This document shows, in pieces, positions 55,885 through 64,000 of a stretch of DNA of 64,000 nucleotides. Position 1 is the first letter of the stretch; the number at the start of each line of letters is the position of its first letter. Below the pieces are notes generated by a model. It ran no database searches and was not told the DNA's origin. It saw nothing but the letters and a program-made list of their open reading frames with translations. The stretch spans positions 450,648 through 514,647 of the forward strand of contig NZ_MU158689.1 in assembly GCF_015209965.1 (NCBI RefSeq), in the 5' to 3' direction. The position numbers and the translations under genes were made by a program. This stretch comes from Sphingobacterium pedocola (lineage in GTDB: Bacteria > Bacteroidota > Bacteroidia > Sphingobacteriales > Sphingobacteriaceae).

Positions 55885-55922
55885 TATGGAATATTCACTT
55901 AGATTAAAGTGAATATTCCATA
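55885..55922. promoter_or_regulatory. Perfect 16-bp inverted repeat before the lactonase gene
   Basis: TATGGAATATTCACTT (55885-55900) and its exact reverse complement (55907-55922) flank a 6-base spacer. It ends 28 bp before the ATG at 55951. No T-tract follows, so it is more likely an operator or leader stem-loop than a terminator. Confidence 0.55.
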
Positions 55923-55950
55923 TGGCCGTTAAAAGGCAAATTATATACAT

Positions 55951-57036
55951 ATGAAATATTTTTTAATTCTTGTTGCAATGAGCGTTATACTAAAATCCGG
56001 AAGCGCACAGGTTATCCCCCTTTTTGTTGGAACCTACACGCATAAAGGAAATAGTGAGGGTGTATATCTGTACAGCTTTGATGTTTCTAGTGGCGATGCC
56101 ACCATGGAGTCCTATCTTAAAACCGATAACCCTTCCTTCTTAGCGCGTAGTGCGCAATATATCTATGCGGTTAACGAAGACGACAACGGAAAGGTGTCTG
56201 CTTTGAAATTTTCCGATTCACAATTTGACGTGTTAAATCAGTTGTCAACAGAAGGAATGCACCCCTGTCATGTTGCCCTAGGAGTTCGAGAGCCTGTGCT
56301 GGTGGTATCCAATTACAGCAGCGGGTCGTTGGTCTTATATTCGTTGAATGCCGATGGTTCTCTTCATAAAAAGGAAGATTTTATCCAGTTCGAGGGTACG
56401 GGGCCAAATGTCGAAAGACAAAAAAGGTCCCATGTCCACTCCGCATTTTTTAATGTAACGGGAGATAGGCTGTATGTGTCGGACTTGGGATCGGATCGAG
56501 TCGTGGAATATAACATTGTAAATACTGGTACAGATTACGCATTTCAACAAGTAGGGGGAATTAAGTTAAAAGGCGGATCCGGCCCCCGTCACGTTGCTAT
56601 TTCGGAAGATGCCGCTACCATTTACGCACTGGCGGAACTTACCGGTGAGGTTGCGGTTTATCAAAAAAGTAATGGACAATGGCAACTCCGTCAAACGTTG
56701 CCTGTTTATGCGGAAGGATTTACTGGAGAACAGGGAGGAGCAGATGTGAAGATATCTCCGGATGGAAAATATCTGTATGCTACTAATAGAGGTGAGGCAG
56801 ATGTTATCGTCCATTATAAAATTCTGAAAAATGGACTTCTAACACAAAAGAATGTATATTCCGTAGAAGGGAAATCACCTCGAAATTTTAACTTCTCTCC
56901 AGAAGGAAAATTTGTGCTGGTAACGAATCAGCAGTCCGACGAAATTGTGGTTTTTAATCGCAATACCAAAACAGGTGCACTTACAGATAGCAAGAAGAGA
57001 ATTGCAATCGGACAACCTGTATGCGTGATATTCTAG
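55951..57036 (+). CDS. Secreted lactonase-family beta-propeller
   Basis: A 361-residue protein of the YbhE/Lactonase family (seven-bladed propeller). A signal peptide precedes VGTYTHKGNSEGVYLYSFD, a typical first blade. GSGPRHVAISED, FTGEQGGADVKISPDGKYLYATNRGEADVI and KSPRNFNFSPEGKFVLVTNQQSD are later family motifs. Cytosolic members are 6-phosphogluconolactonases; many secreted Bacteroidota members have unknown substrates. I do not assign a pentose-phosphate role because it is exported. Monocistronic, with a hairpin upstream. Confidence 0.82.
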   Translation: MKYFLILVAMSVILKSGSAQVIPLFVGTYTHKGNSEGVYLYSFDVSSGDATMESYLKTDNPSFLARSAQYIYAVNEDDNGKVSALKFSDSQFDVLNQLSTEGMHPCHVALGVREPVLVVSNYSSGSLVLYSLNADGSLHKKEDFIQFEGTGPNVERQKRSHVHSAFFNVTGDRLYVSDLGSDRVVEYNIVNTGTDYAFQQVGGIKLKGGSGPRHVAISEDAATIYALAELTGEVAVYQKSNGQWQLRQTLPVYAEGFTGEQGGADVKISPDGKYLYATNRGEADVIVHYKILKNGLLTQKNVYSVEGKSPRNFNFSPEGKFVLVTNQQSDEIVVFNRNTKTGALTDSKKRIAIGQPVCVIF

Positions 57037-57064
57037 CATTTTTTCTGAAAGTGTGGTCAGGAAT

Positions 57065-57104
57065 CTTCATGACTATCGGTATTGCCGGTAGTCATGAAGG
57101 TTTT
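57065..57104 (+). terminator. Terminator after the lactonase gene
   Basis: CTTCATGACTA and TAGTCATGAAG form the outer stem, with CGG/CCG inside, followed by GTTTT. It reaches the last codon of the convergent mtgA. Confidence 0.65.
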
Positions 57105-57834
57105 ATTCGGGGATGCTATAATAGCTTAAATACCTAACAATATTATTAGCTCTACGATTTACGTAGTTTGATGGATTGCGAGCGTCCCATTTTTGGGGAC
57201 TCGGTAAGATCGCTATAATTAATGCTGCTTCCTTTTTGCTTAGGCTTTTTCCTGATTTGTAAAAATAGTATCTGGATGCGGCTTCTGCACCATATACCCC
57301 TTGTCCCATTTCAATCACATTAAGATATACTTCTAGAATACGTTTTTTACTCCAAAATATTTCAATCAATACGGTGAAATAAGTTTCTAATCCTTTACGT
57401 AACCACGATCTTTCAGGCCATAGGAATACGTTTTTGGCTACCTGTTGGCTGATGGTGCTACCCCCTCGTAATTTTTTTCCTTCCTTGTTCTTCTCTAGGG
57501 CCTCTTTGATGGCTTTCGTATCAAAGCCATTATGTGTCATGAAGTGCGCATCTTCTCCCGCTAGAGCGGCGCGTTTTAGATTGTCAGAAATGTCCTCATA
57601 ATCTAGCCACTCCTTAACTATTTTCCAATCTTTTCCCGCAGCTTTTCGTTCGAATGCACGCTGGAGTTGAAGATACGTGATCGGCGGATTCATAACAATA
57701 AGAAGAAGTACCCAAAAGATAGTAAATGCGAAGAATCCCCCCACGATACGTAGTGTCCATTTCAAAATCTTCTTTTTTAGGGAAGGAGATTTTATTTTAT
57801 TTCTTTTTCTTGAATTCGCGCGTTTGATAGCCAT
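57103..57834 (-). CDS. mtgA: Monofunctional peptidoglycan glycosyltransferase
   Basis: A 243-residue membrane-anchored GT51 enzyme. One hydrophobic anchor lies at about residues 27-50, after a very basic tail. The catalytic motif LAGEDAHFMTHNGFD (Glu) and GGSTISQQVAKNVFL are clear; KKRILEVYLNVIEMGQGVYG is the second family motif. It polymerises lipid II into glycan strands without crosslinking, alongside PBP1A at 39730. Solitary gene. Confidence 0.92.
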   Translation of the reverse strand: MAIKRANSRKRNKIKSPSLKKKILKWTLRIVGGFFAFTIFWVLLLIVMNPPITYLQLQRAFERKAAGKDWKIVKEWLDYEDISDNLKRAALAGEDAHFMTHNGFDTKAIKEALEKNKEGKKLRGGSTISQQVAKNVFLWPERSWLRKGLETYFTVLIEIFWSKKRILEVYLNVIEMGQGVYGAEAASRYYFYKSGKSLSKKEAALIIAILPSPQKWDARNPSNYVNRRANNIVRYLSYYSIPE

Positions 57835-57954
57835 CAGACTTTACTTTGAGTTAGCAAAACTAAATAATTTTATCATGCGCTTTACTAATCTTGAGCAATA
57901 TTCGCCACAGTTGTCCCCCAATATTGCTATTGCTTATCTAATAACAGGTACTTT

Positions 57955-57996
57955 ATTCGGATTTCATCCGTACTTTATACGGACTTCATTCGGATT
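57955..57996. repeat. Short nested repeat
   Basis: ATTCGGATT occurs at 57955-57963 and 57988-57996, flanking the palindrome CCGTACTTTATACGG (57968-57982). It lies between mtgA and the DUF6266 gene. The function is unknown; a regulator site is possible. Confidence 0.35.
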
Positions 57997-58124
57997 AAAG
58001 CGAGTAAAATACCTATTAAATATGAGTGATATACTTCTATTTTACCTCTTAATAGCTAAAATGATTATAATTTGTCTCCTGCATATCGTATATTAGTGTC
58101 AACTAATTAAACTTGAAAATCACC

Positions 58125-58775
58125 ATGGGAAGAACAAAAAAAGGACTCAATGGCTCTGTTGTAGGAAAAGTAGGGCCGCATGTATTTTATCAATGGAAAG
58201 GAATAGACTGCGTAAGGACTAGACCACGCGTCAATAAAAACCGGAAACTTTCCTCAGATGAAACCAAGAATAGGGGTAAATTTGCCTATGTACAGCGCTT
58301 TCTAAGCAATTTGACGGTGGCATTAAGGCTCGGATTTCATAATTATAAGGAAAACCAAACGGCATTCAACTCTGCTATGTCCTACACCTTGACGAATGCC
58401 GTCCGCAGTGACGAAGAAGGATTTTACATTGACCACAGTGCACTACGTATCAGCAAAGGCATCCCATCTCCCTTAAATGAAGTGACTTTGACTTACGAAG
58501 ATGATATACTGACCTGTGATTGGGATTACGACAAGACGATTGTTACGGATTTGCATTTGGCAGGATTCCGCTCCTTGCTTTTATTCATGTCGGACGACGA
58601 ACTTACATTTAATGGAAACATCCTAGATAAAGCTATGGATGACAAAAAAGAACAGATAAGGATCCCTCGGATCAATGATGTCGACACAATCTATCATGTG
58701 CACCTGGGTTTTGTAGCAACCGACCATAGCAGCCGTAGGATTGACAGTGTCTACATAGGCACCATCACGATATAA
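58125..58775 (+). CDS. DUF6266 family protein
   Basis: A 216-residue cytosolic protein with the typical DUF6266 beginning MGRTKKGLNGSVVGKVGPHVFYQWKG. The family seems largely restricted to Sphingobacteria and relatives and is often multi-copy; function unknown. The start is ATG 58125; an upstream TTG at 58113 would add four residues. There are no membrane segments or catalytic motifs. Members often have several beta strands with Ig-like spacing, and this one shows EVTLTYEDDILTCDWDYD. It stands alone. Confidence 0.75.
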   Translation: MGRTKKGLNGSVVGKVGPHVFYQWKGIDCVRTRPRVNKNRKLSSDETKNRGKFAYVQRFLSNLTVALRLGFHNYKENQTAFNSAMSYTLTNAVRSDEEGFYIDHSALRISKGIPSPLNEVTLTYEDDILTCDWDYDKTIVTDLHLAGFRSLLLFMSDDELTFNGNILDKAMDDKKEQIRIPRINDVDTIYHVHLGFVATDHSSRRIDSVYIGTITI

Positions 58776-58946
58776 TTGTATTTGTCTTTTTAACGGTCAT
58801 TTGGAATATCCAAACTGAGTGGAACGAGCTCATGAAGTTAATTGTAATCATTCACGTTTGTGTGGCATGTGCTACATGGATATTATTCCCTTGCTAAATC
58901 CCCGCAATTCTCCTATTTTTACAGCTTATTTAAAAGCACAGAACCA

Positions 58947-61553
58947 TTGGCAAAGGCAAAGAAAGAAACTCCGTTAATGCAACAGTACAACAGCATTAAG
59001 ACCAAATATCCGGGTACTTTACTGTTGTTTAGGGTTGGTGATTTTTACGAGACTTTTGGTGAGGACGCAATTAAGGCAGCAGGGATTTTAGGTATCGTAT
59101 TAACCAAGAGGGGGAACGGGAGCGAATCAGAAACGGCGCTGGCGGGTTTTCCTCATCACTCGTTGGAAACTTATTTGCCAAAATTGGTGCGCGCTGGCCA
59201 ACGTGTGGCTATCTGCGACCAATTGGAAGATCCGAAACAGACGAAGACTATTGTAAAACGTGGTGTAACTCAATTGGTAACACCAGGTGTATCTTATAAT
59301 GATAATATCGTCCAACAAAAATCAAACAATTACCTAGCTTCCTTATTTATAGATAAGACGCAGGTAGGCGTGGCATTCTTAGATATATCCACTGGAGAAT
59401 TTCTTGTTGCACAGGGTAGCATTAGCTATATCGATAAATTGTTGCAGGGTTTTAAGCCTACTGAGGTTATTATGCCCAAAAAGCAGAATAAAGATTTTAT
59501 CGCAGATTTTGGGAACTCTTATTATACTTATCTACTTGACGAATGGCCTTATACGGGAGATTATGCAGAGGAAGCGCTTCAGAAACATTTTGAAGTCAAC
59601 TCCATGAAGGGATTTGGTATTGACCGGATGCCATTGGGTATTATTTCAGCAGGTGTTGCATTACATTATCTGAATGAAACAGAACACCGTAATCTGCAAC
59701 ATATTTCCAATATATCGCGAATAGAAGAGGACCGCTACATGTGGTTAGATCGTTTCACCATTCGAAACCTAGAATTGATCGGTTCGGCAAATGAAAATGC
59801 TGTTACGTTATCTGATGTATTGGACGATACCTCTTCACCAATGGGTGCGCGTTTACTCAAAAGATGGATTGTAATGCCTTTGAAGGATAAAAAATCTATT
59901 CAAGAGCGTTTGAATGTGGTTGAATACTTTCATCAAAATAAGGAATTACGGGATGAGTTAATTCGAGAGATTAAATTAGTGGGTGATCTGGAAAGACTCA
60001 TCAGTAAGATCGGGCTTCAAAAAGCAAATCCACGTGAAATTATACAGCTTAAACGATCGCTTTTTGCTATTGAGAAGCTAAAGGAGTTGACAAATGTATC
60101 TGAATCTGAATCATTGCGAATTATTTCCGAACAGTTGAACACCTGTTCGATTATTCGTGATAAGATCGAAAAAGAGGTTTTTCCCGAACCTCCTGTAGCC
60201 TTGAATAAGGGCAATGTAATGGCGGATGGTATCGATGTCGATCTGGATAAATTGAGACGAGTTGCATTTGGTGGGAAGGATTATCTATTAGAAATACAAC
60301 GTAGAGAATCTGAATTAACGGGTATTCCATCATTAAAAATATCCTTTAATAATGTATTTGGGTATTATCTTGAAGTGACCAATACACATAAAGATAAGGT
60401 GCCGGAAGGTTGGATTCGTAAACAGACCCTAGTCAATGCCGAACGTTATATTACAGAAGAACTAAAAGAATATGAAGATCAGATATTAGGTGCTGAAGAA
60501 AAAATTCAGGTTATCGAAAACCGGCTATATGCGGAATTGTTAGTTGCTATAGCGGCATATATAAAGCCTATTCAGCTTAACGCGCAATTGATTGCTAAAT
60601 TGGATGTCTTGCTTAATTTTGCGATTATCGCAGATAAGAACTATTACGTAAAGCCCGAGATTACGGAAGACAGACTGTTGGATATAAAGGGAGGTCGTCA
60701 TCCTGTGATAGAGCGCAATCTTCCTATCGGTGAAGATTACATCACCAACGATACTTATCTGGATCCTGATATACAGCAAATTATCATCATCACAGGGCCG
60801 AATATGGCAGGTAAATCAGCATTATTGCGTCAGACAGGCCTGATTGTCTTGATGGCACAGATCGGTTCGTTCGTCCCGGCTAAAGAGGCACATATTGGAT
60901 TGGTAGATAAGATTTTTACTCGTGTGGGGGCTTCAGATAATCTGTCGTCCGGCGAATCTACATTCATGGTAGAGATGAATGAGACTGCGAGCATCATGAA
61001 CAATCTGTCGGATCGCAGCCTGATCCTGTTGGATGAAATTGGTCGGGGTACCAGCACATATGATGGTATTTCGATTGCTTGGGCGATAGCCGAATTTTTG
61101 CATAACCATCCGACAGCTCGGGCAAAAACACTATTTGCTACGCATTATCACGAATTGAACGAACTAAGTACGTCCATGTTACGAGTGAAGAACTTTAATG
61201 TCACCGTAAAAGAAATCAATAACAAAGTGATCTTCCTGCGTAAGCTTATGCCTGGTGGATCTGAACATAGTTTCGGTATTCATGTAGCGAAGCTTGCGGG
61301 TATGCCACCACGATTAATAGGCCGTGCTAATGAGATTTTAAAACGTTTGGAGCAAGAGCGCACCGGCGGAGAGAAAATAAAAGATAGCATGCGTAAAATC
61401 CAAAAGCAAGCATACCAATTACAGATGTTTGCGATAGACGATCCAGTATTGGAAAAAATAAGGGATATGCTCAATAATTTAGATGTTAATACCCTGACAC
61501 CAGTTGAAGCATTGATGAAATTGGATGAAATTCAGCGGTTGTTGAAGAATTAG
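58947..61553 (+). CDS. mutS: DNA mismatch repair protein MutS
   Basis: About 868 residues. The mismatch-contacting motif FYETF lies near residue 32 in RVGDFYETF. The ATPase part has [13 protein letters not shown] (Walker A, near 617), [38 protein letters not shown] (Walker B and D loop), and [13 protein letters not shown]. The first in-frame ATG would give a shortened or odd N-terminus. TTG 58947 gives [18 protein letters not shown], the usual start in relatives, so I chose it. The open frame extends upstream to 58860 without meaningful sequence. Starts mismatch repair with MutL, not in the window. Confidence 0.93.
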   Translation: MAKAKKETPLMQQYNSIKTKYPGTLLLFRVGDFYETFGEDAIKAAGILGIVLTKRGNGSESETALAGFPHHSLETYLPKLVRAGQRVAICDQLEDPKQTKTIVKRGVTQLVTPGVSYNDNIVQQKSNNYLASLFIDKTQVGVAFLDISTGEFLVAQGSISYIDKLLQGFKPTEVIMPKKQNKDFIADFGNSYYTYLLDEWPYTGDYAEEALQKHFEVNSMKGFGIDRMPLGIISAGVALHYLNETEHRNLQHISNISRIEEDRYMWLDRFTIRNLELIGSANENAVTLSDVLDDTSSPMGARLLKRWIVMPLKDKKSIQERLNVVEYFHQNKELRDELIREIKLVGDLERLISKIGLQKANPREIIQLKRSLFAIEKLKELTNVSESESLRIISEQLNTCSIIRDKIEKEVFPEPPVALNKGNVMADGIDVDLDKLRRVAFGGKDYLLEIQRRESELTGIPSLKISFNNVFGYYLEVTNTHKDKVPEGWIRKQTLVNAERYITEELKEYEDQILGAEEKIQVIENRLYAELLVAIAAYIKPIQLNAQLIAKLDVLLNFAIIADKNYYVKPEITEDRLLDIKGGRHPVIERNLPIGEDYITNDTYLDPDIQQIIIITGPNMAGKSALLRQTGLIVLMAQIGSFVPAKEAHIGLVDKIFTRVGASDNLSSGESTFMVEMNETASIMNNLSDRSLILLDEIGRGTSTYDGISIAWAIAEFLHNHPTARAKTLFATHYHELNELSTSMLRVKNFNVTVKEINNKVIFLRKLMPGGSEHSFGIHVAKLAGMPPRLIGRANEILKRLEQERTGGEKIKDSMRKIQKQAYQLQMFAIDDPVLEKIRDMLNNLDVNTLTPVEALMKLDEIQRLLKN

Positions 61554-61619
61554 TTTTTAAAGAGGGGATAAAAACGAACCTATTTTTTATACAATTTTAA
61601 AATTTCCCATTTCACCGTC

Positions 61620-62046
61620 TTTCCGCCACTCGCCGTGGCAAGGCTTTCTTCTTTTCTCCCAAAAGAAGCAAAAGTCGTCGCTGTGCCGGCTCGCCAGAAC
61701 GGATCACCATTCCTGCTGTTGGCGACCCGCCAAGGCGACATTTGTCGTACATGTAAGGATAGTGCTTTATTACATTTAATTTTTACTTCAGCTGGATTAA
61801 AAAGGGCGACCTAGGTCGACGTAGCGTTAAGAAAGCTTTTGGATTTGCGTTAAGAACAGATCCCCCAAGTGAAACGTCTTGGAGCTGTTTAGTAAATCCA
61901 AAAGCTTTTAGCGTAACATTGACCAAGTCTTGGGTTTTGCTTCTTTTGGCCAAGCAAAAGAAGGAGAGCCGCCCGCCGATGAGGGCAAAAAGATAAAATA
62001 TAGATATTAATGGTTTCTCATACAATTTGGAATTAGCGAGCAACGC
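61620..62046. repeat. Dispersed intergenic repeat, copy 2
   Basis: Aligns with 32038-32464; 61878-61985 is identical to 32298-32405. Here the internal inverted repeat AAAGCTTTTGGATTT / AAATCCAAAAGCTTT is perfect (15 bp), whereas copy 1 has mismatches. It also has CTTCTTTTG...CAAAAGAAG arms and the palindrome CGACCTAGGTCG. It fills most of the gap between mutS and the next gene. A minus-strand open frame (61783-62043) across it is probably not real. Confidence 0.75.
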
Positions 62047-62103
62047 ACTGTATAAATTAATCCTTCTTTTTATTTATTAACCCCTTCAAAAAACACTTCG
62101 ATT

Positions 62104-63237
62104 TTATAATTTGAGAAACAATTCCAGACTCCAATAACGAGGTTGTATGTGCGTAATCAGGTCTTTGTCCCAATTATAGGGGATATAATGATATCCCGCT
62201 TCAAGTCCGATAAATTTTCTCCCTTTCACGTGTCTCATCAGCGCTACGCCTATAAACGTATGAAATGTATTTGCGTTGTTGTACTGGATTCCAGAAGAAC
62301 CATTCCCTTCATCGTAATAATCGCCATCGTAAAAAGTGGTTTCAGATAATCCAGTATTAATAAAACCTAATCCGGCTCCTACTTTGGGAAGGATAATCCA
62401 AGGGCCGTTGTCCATGACTTTATATCCCGCCGTACCTCCAAAAAAGAAACTAGAAGAGGAGTTGACGTCCTTAATCACACCGTTATCGTTAAATTCAAAA
62501 TAGTTGTCGTTGGTATTTAACCTAAATTTGAGGGCAAGCTCAAAAACAAATGGGTTTGCCAACGGAGACATAAGGGATACGCCAAAAGAAGGAGAAGTAG
62601 AAAAAGTACTGTTTTTTCCTAGTGTGCCGAATGCGCCAGCATATAACGCAAATCCAATACCGTTCTTGTTCAATTCTAATTCCTGATGGGACTGTAAGGC
62701 AGGTTTTTGCTTCGGTTGGCGGTTTAGTTGTATATAGAATGCATCAATGTCATCAGCAAACAATAAGCTAATAGCCTCTTCCTGCTCCGAAAGGGTATAA
62801 CTTGGAGAATTCAATAAGGCAGTAGCTTTTAAACGTATAAGCGAATCTACAGGGTGGTTCAATGGAATAAAATGAAACGATTCCTTGTCTTTGGCGTAAA
62901 TGGTTGCATAATTTTTTTCTGCGGCATTGTCGTATCTACGTGCTAGTATTTCGTCGTAATGCTTTTCGAGATAGGCAGCAAGTTCTTGTTGTGTATCCTC
63001 TTTTAGAATCAATTGTCTCATAAGTTGGAGACGTGATGTAAATTCGCTTTTACCACATACACTTTCCAGTGTGGTTATGATCGATTCGATCTGTGAAAAA
63101 TCATTTTTTTCCAATAATGGTGCCAGTCGTTGTAAAGAGGCAGTAGTAACTTCTTCACAAGATGACTGTGCATAGGAATAATTGCAAAAGTTGAACAGGG
63201 AAATAAGAGCAACAAGAACTTTGGCGATACGCAACAT
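62104..63237 (-). CDS. Predicted outer-membrane or periplasmic protein
   Basis: A 377-residue exported protein (signal peptide MLRIAKVLVALISLF to about SYAQ). The first half is helical (residues 25-170, with pairs such as LRQLILKEDTQQELAAYLEKHYDEIL). The second half alternates as in an outer-membrane barrel: FALYAGAFGTLG, FFFGGTAGYKVM, PKVGAGLGFINTG, and a C-terminal YWSLELFLKL strand with aromatic-rich end. I do not recognise the family. A longer frame begins at 63285, but ATG 63237 gives a clean signal peptide. Confidence 0.6.
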   Translation of the reverse strand: MLRIAKVLVALISLFNFCNYSYAQSSCEEVTTASLQRLAPLLEKNDFSQIESIITTLESVCGKSEFTSRLQLMRQLILKEDTQQELAAYLEKHYDEILARRYDNAAEKNYATIYAKDKESFHFIPLNHPVDSLIRLKATALLNSPSYTLSEQEEAISLLFADDIDAFYIQLNRQPKQKPALQSHQELELNKNGIGFALYAGAFGTLGKNSTFSTSPSFGVSLMSPLANPFVFELALKFRLNTNDNYFEFNDNGVIKDVNSSSSFFFGGTAGYKVMDNGPWIILPKVGAGLGFINTGLSETTFYDGDYYDEGNGSSGIQYNNANTFHTFIGVALMRHVKGRKFIGLEAGYHYIPYNWDKDLITHIQPRYWSLELFLKL

Positions 63238-63311
63238 GATGTATTGATTTTGCTCTAAAGTAATTATAATTTTCAGGAAGTTCAACTTAAAAAATAAGTA
63301 GATTTGTGGGA

Positions 63312-64000
63312 ATGGGATCCATATTTCGTTTTAAAAGATTTGAAGTAGATCAGTCTGGATGTGCGATGAAGATCAACACCGACGGTGTTTTGCTCGGTGC
63401 GTTGGCAAAGCATAGGCATCCCGGACATATTTTAGATATAGGTACGGGTACCGGTGTTATTGCATTAATGTTAGCACAACGATTCGATACCGTAAAAGTA
63501 GATGCCGTAGAAATTGATGACCAGGCAGCACAACGTGCACAGTCTAATTTTAATCGCTCACCCTTTGCAGAGAGGTTGCACGTGATACAAGGTTCCTTCC
63601 AGGATATGGAAGTTCCGTGTCAATATGATCTGATTGTCAGTAATCCACCTTTTTATATCAACGCGCTTCATAATCCTAACGACCGTAAAAAGTTAGCCCG
63701 ACATACGGATCTTACATTTTTTCACAATTTAGTTGATTTCAGTGTGCAAGCACTGAGGGAAAATGGAATCCTGCAGTTGATATTACCCAGCGAATTGGCT
63801 ATCGAGGTCGCGGATATGGCAAAATCAGTTGGTTTAGTACTTGTGGAGGAGGTTAGGATTAAATCCTATCCTGATACCGAATATATACGTACTATTATTT
63901 CATTAAAAAAAGATACAGCGGAAACAAAAACAAGCACATCTTTGGTTATTTATGAGGATAAAGATCTGTATACACAATCGTATAAGGAGTTGTTGCGAGA
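63312..64000 (+). CDS. Partial tRNA1(Val) adenine-37 N6-methyltransferase-like protein
   Basis: An open frame from ATG 63312 runs off the right edge (229 codons seen). It reads MGSIFRFKRFEV, the usual beginning of TrmN6/YfiC-type methyltransferases. Motif I is ILDIGTGTGVIALMLA, followed by AVEID (acidic ligand for S-adenosylmethionine), and the catalytic NPPF motif is in ISNPPFY-like VSNPPFYIN. These enzymes methylate N6 of adenine 37 in a tRNA. Only a few C-terminal residues are likely missing. A TAGATTTG -7-like box at 63299-63306 lies just ahead, leaving almost no leader. Confidence 0.8.
   Translation, partial: MGSIFRFKRFEVDQSGCAMKINTDGVLLGALAKHRHPGHILDIGTGTGVIALMLAQRFDTVKVDAVEIDDQAAQRAQSNFNRSPFAERLHVIQGSFQDMEVPCQYDLIVSNPPFYINALHNPNDRKKLARHTDLTFFHNLVDFSVQALRENGILQLILPSELAIEVADMAKSVGLVLVEEVRIKSYPDTEYIRTIISLKKDTAETKTSTSLVIYEDKDLYTQSYKELLR

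Noticed and set aside
55951-57036. Cytosolic 6-phosphogluconolactonase of the pentose phosphate pathway
   Set aside because: The protein has a signal peptide, so the cytosolic role does not follow from family membership.
61783-62043. 86-codon minus-strand frame within the intergenic repeat
   Set aside because: It lies entirely in the non-coding repeat, the composition is unlike neighbouring genes, and copy 1 does not keep the frame over the full length.

Overview
The window comes from a member of the Bacteroidota, most likely family Sphingobacteriaceae (Sphingobacterium or a close relative). Supporting signs are two SusC/SusD pairs, many lipoproteins with short N-terminal lipoboxes, the type IX secretion proteins GldJ and SprE/PorW, a DUF6266 protein, TAnnTTTG-type -7 promoter elements and few Shine-Dalgarno sequences. 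This is inferred from gene content; no database was searched.

Region 1 (1-12.2 kb) is a heme acquisition locus. A leftward operon carries HmuY-type lipoproteins and two further lipoprotein families as a three-gene module (HmuY, B, A) present twice in tandem, and a partial gene at the left edge may start a third copy. Upstream lie a leftward heme oxygenase and a Fur-like DNA-binding-domain protein, then a rightward hemin ABC transporter (hmuTUV) and an AraC-type regulator. Two pairs of 18-bp direct repeats with 21-bp period lie in front of the HmuY operon and the heme oxygenase. Each is exactly 20 bp from a CACnTTTG -7-like box. This is the most striking undescribed regulatory signal in the window.

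Region 2 (12.2-21.2 kb) holds an M24 aminopeptidase P, a glycosylasparaginase-type hydrolase with cutC, a DUF4143 ATPase behind palindromic repeats, and a 1237-residue RecQ-like helicase. Region 3 (21.5-29.2 kb) is a SusCD/ROK/NagX cluster that looks like GlcNAc or amino-sugar uptake. Region 4 (29.3-44.8 kb) is mostly core: rpsO, pnp, gldJ, ispF, a drug efflux-type MFS, sprE, PBP1A, uvrC and era.

Region 5 (44.8-50.3 kb) has three tandem initiator tRNAs and a second SusCD pair behind two LacI/PurR-like operators. Region 6 (50.4-64 kb) has der, cysS, an NTF2-like protein, a SurA-type isomerase, a secreted lactonase-family propeller, mtgA, a DUF6266 protein, mutS, an outer-membrane-type protein and a partial trmN6-type methyltransferase. 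A roughly 427-bp intergenic repeat occurs twice (after pnp and after mutS), with a 108-bp core identical in both copies.
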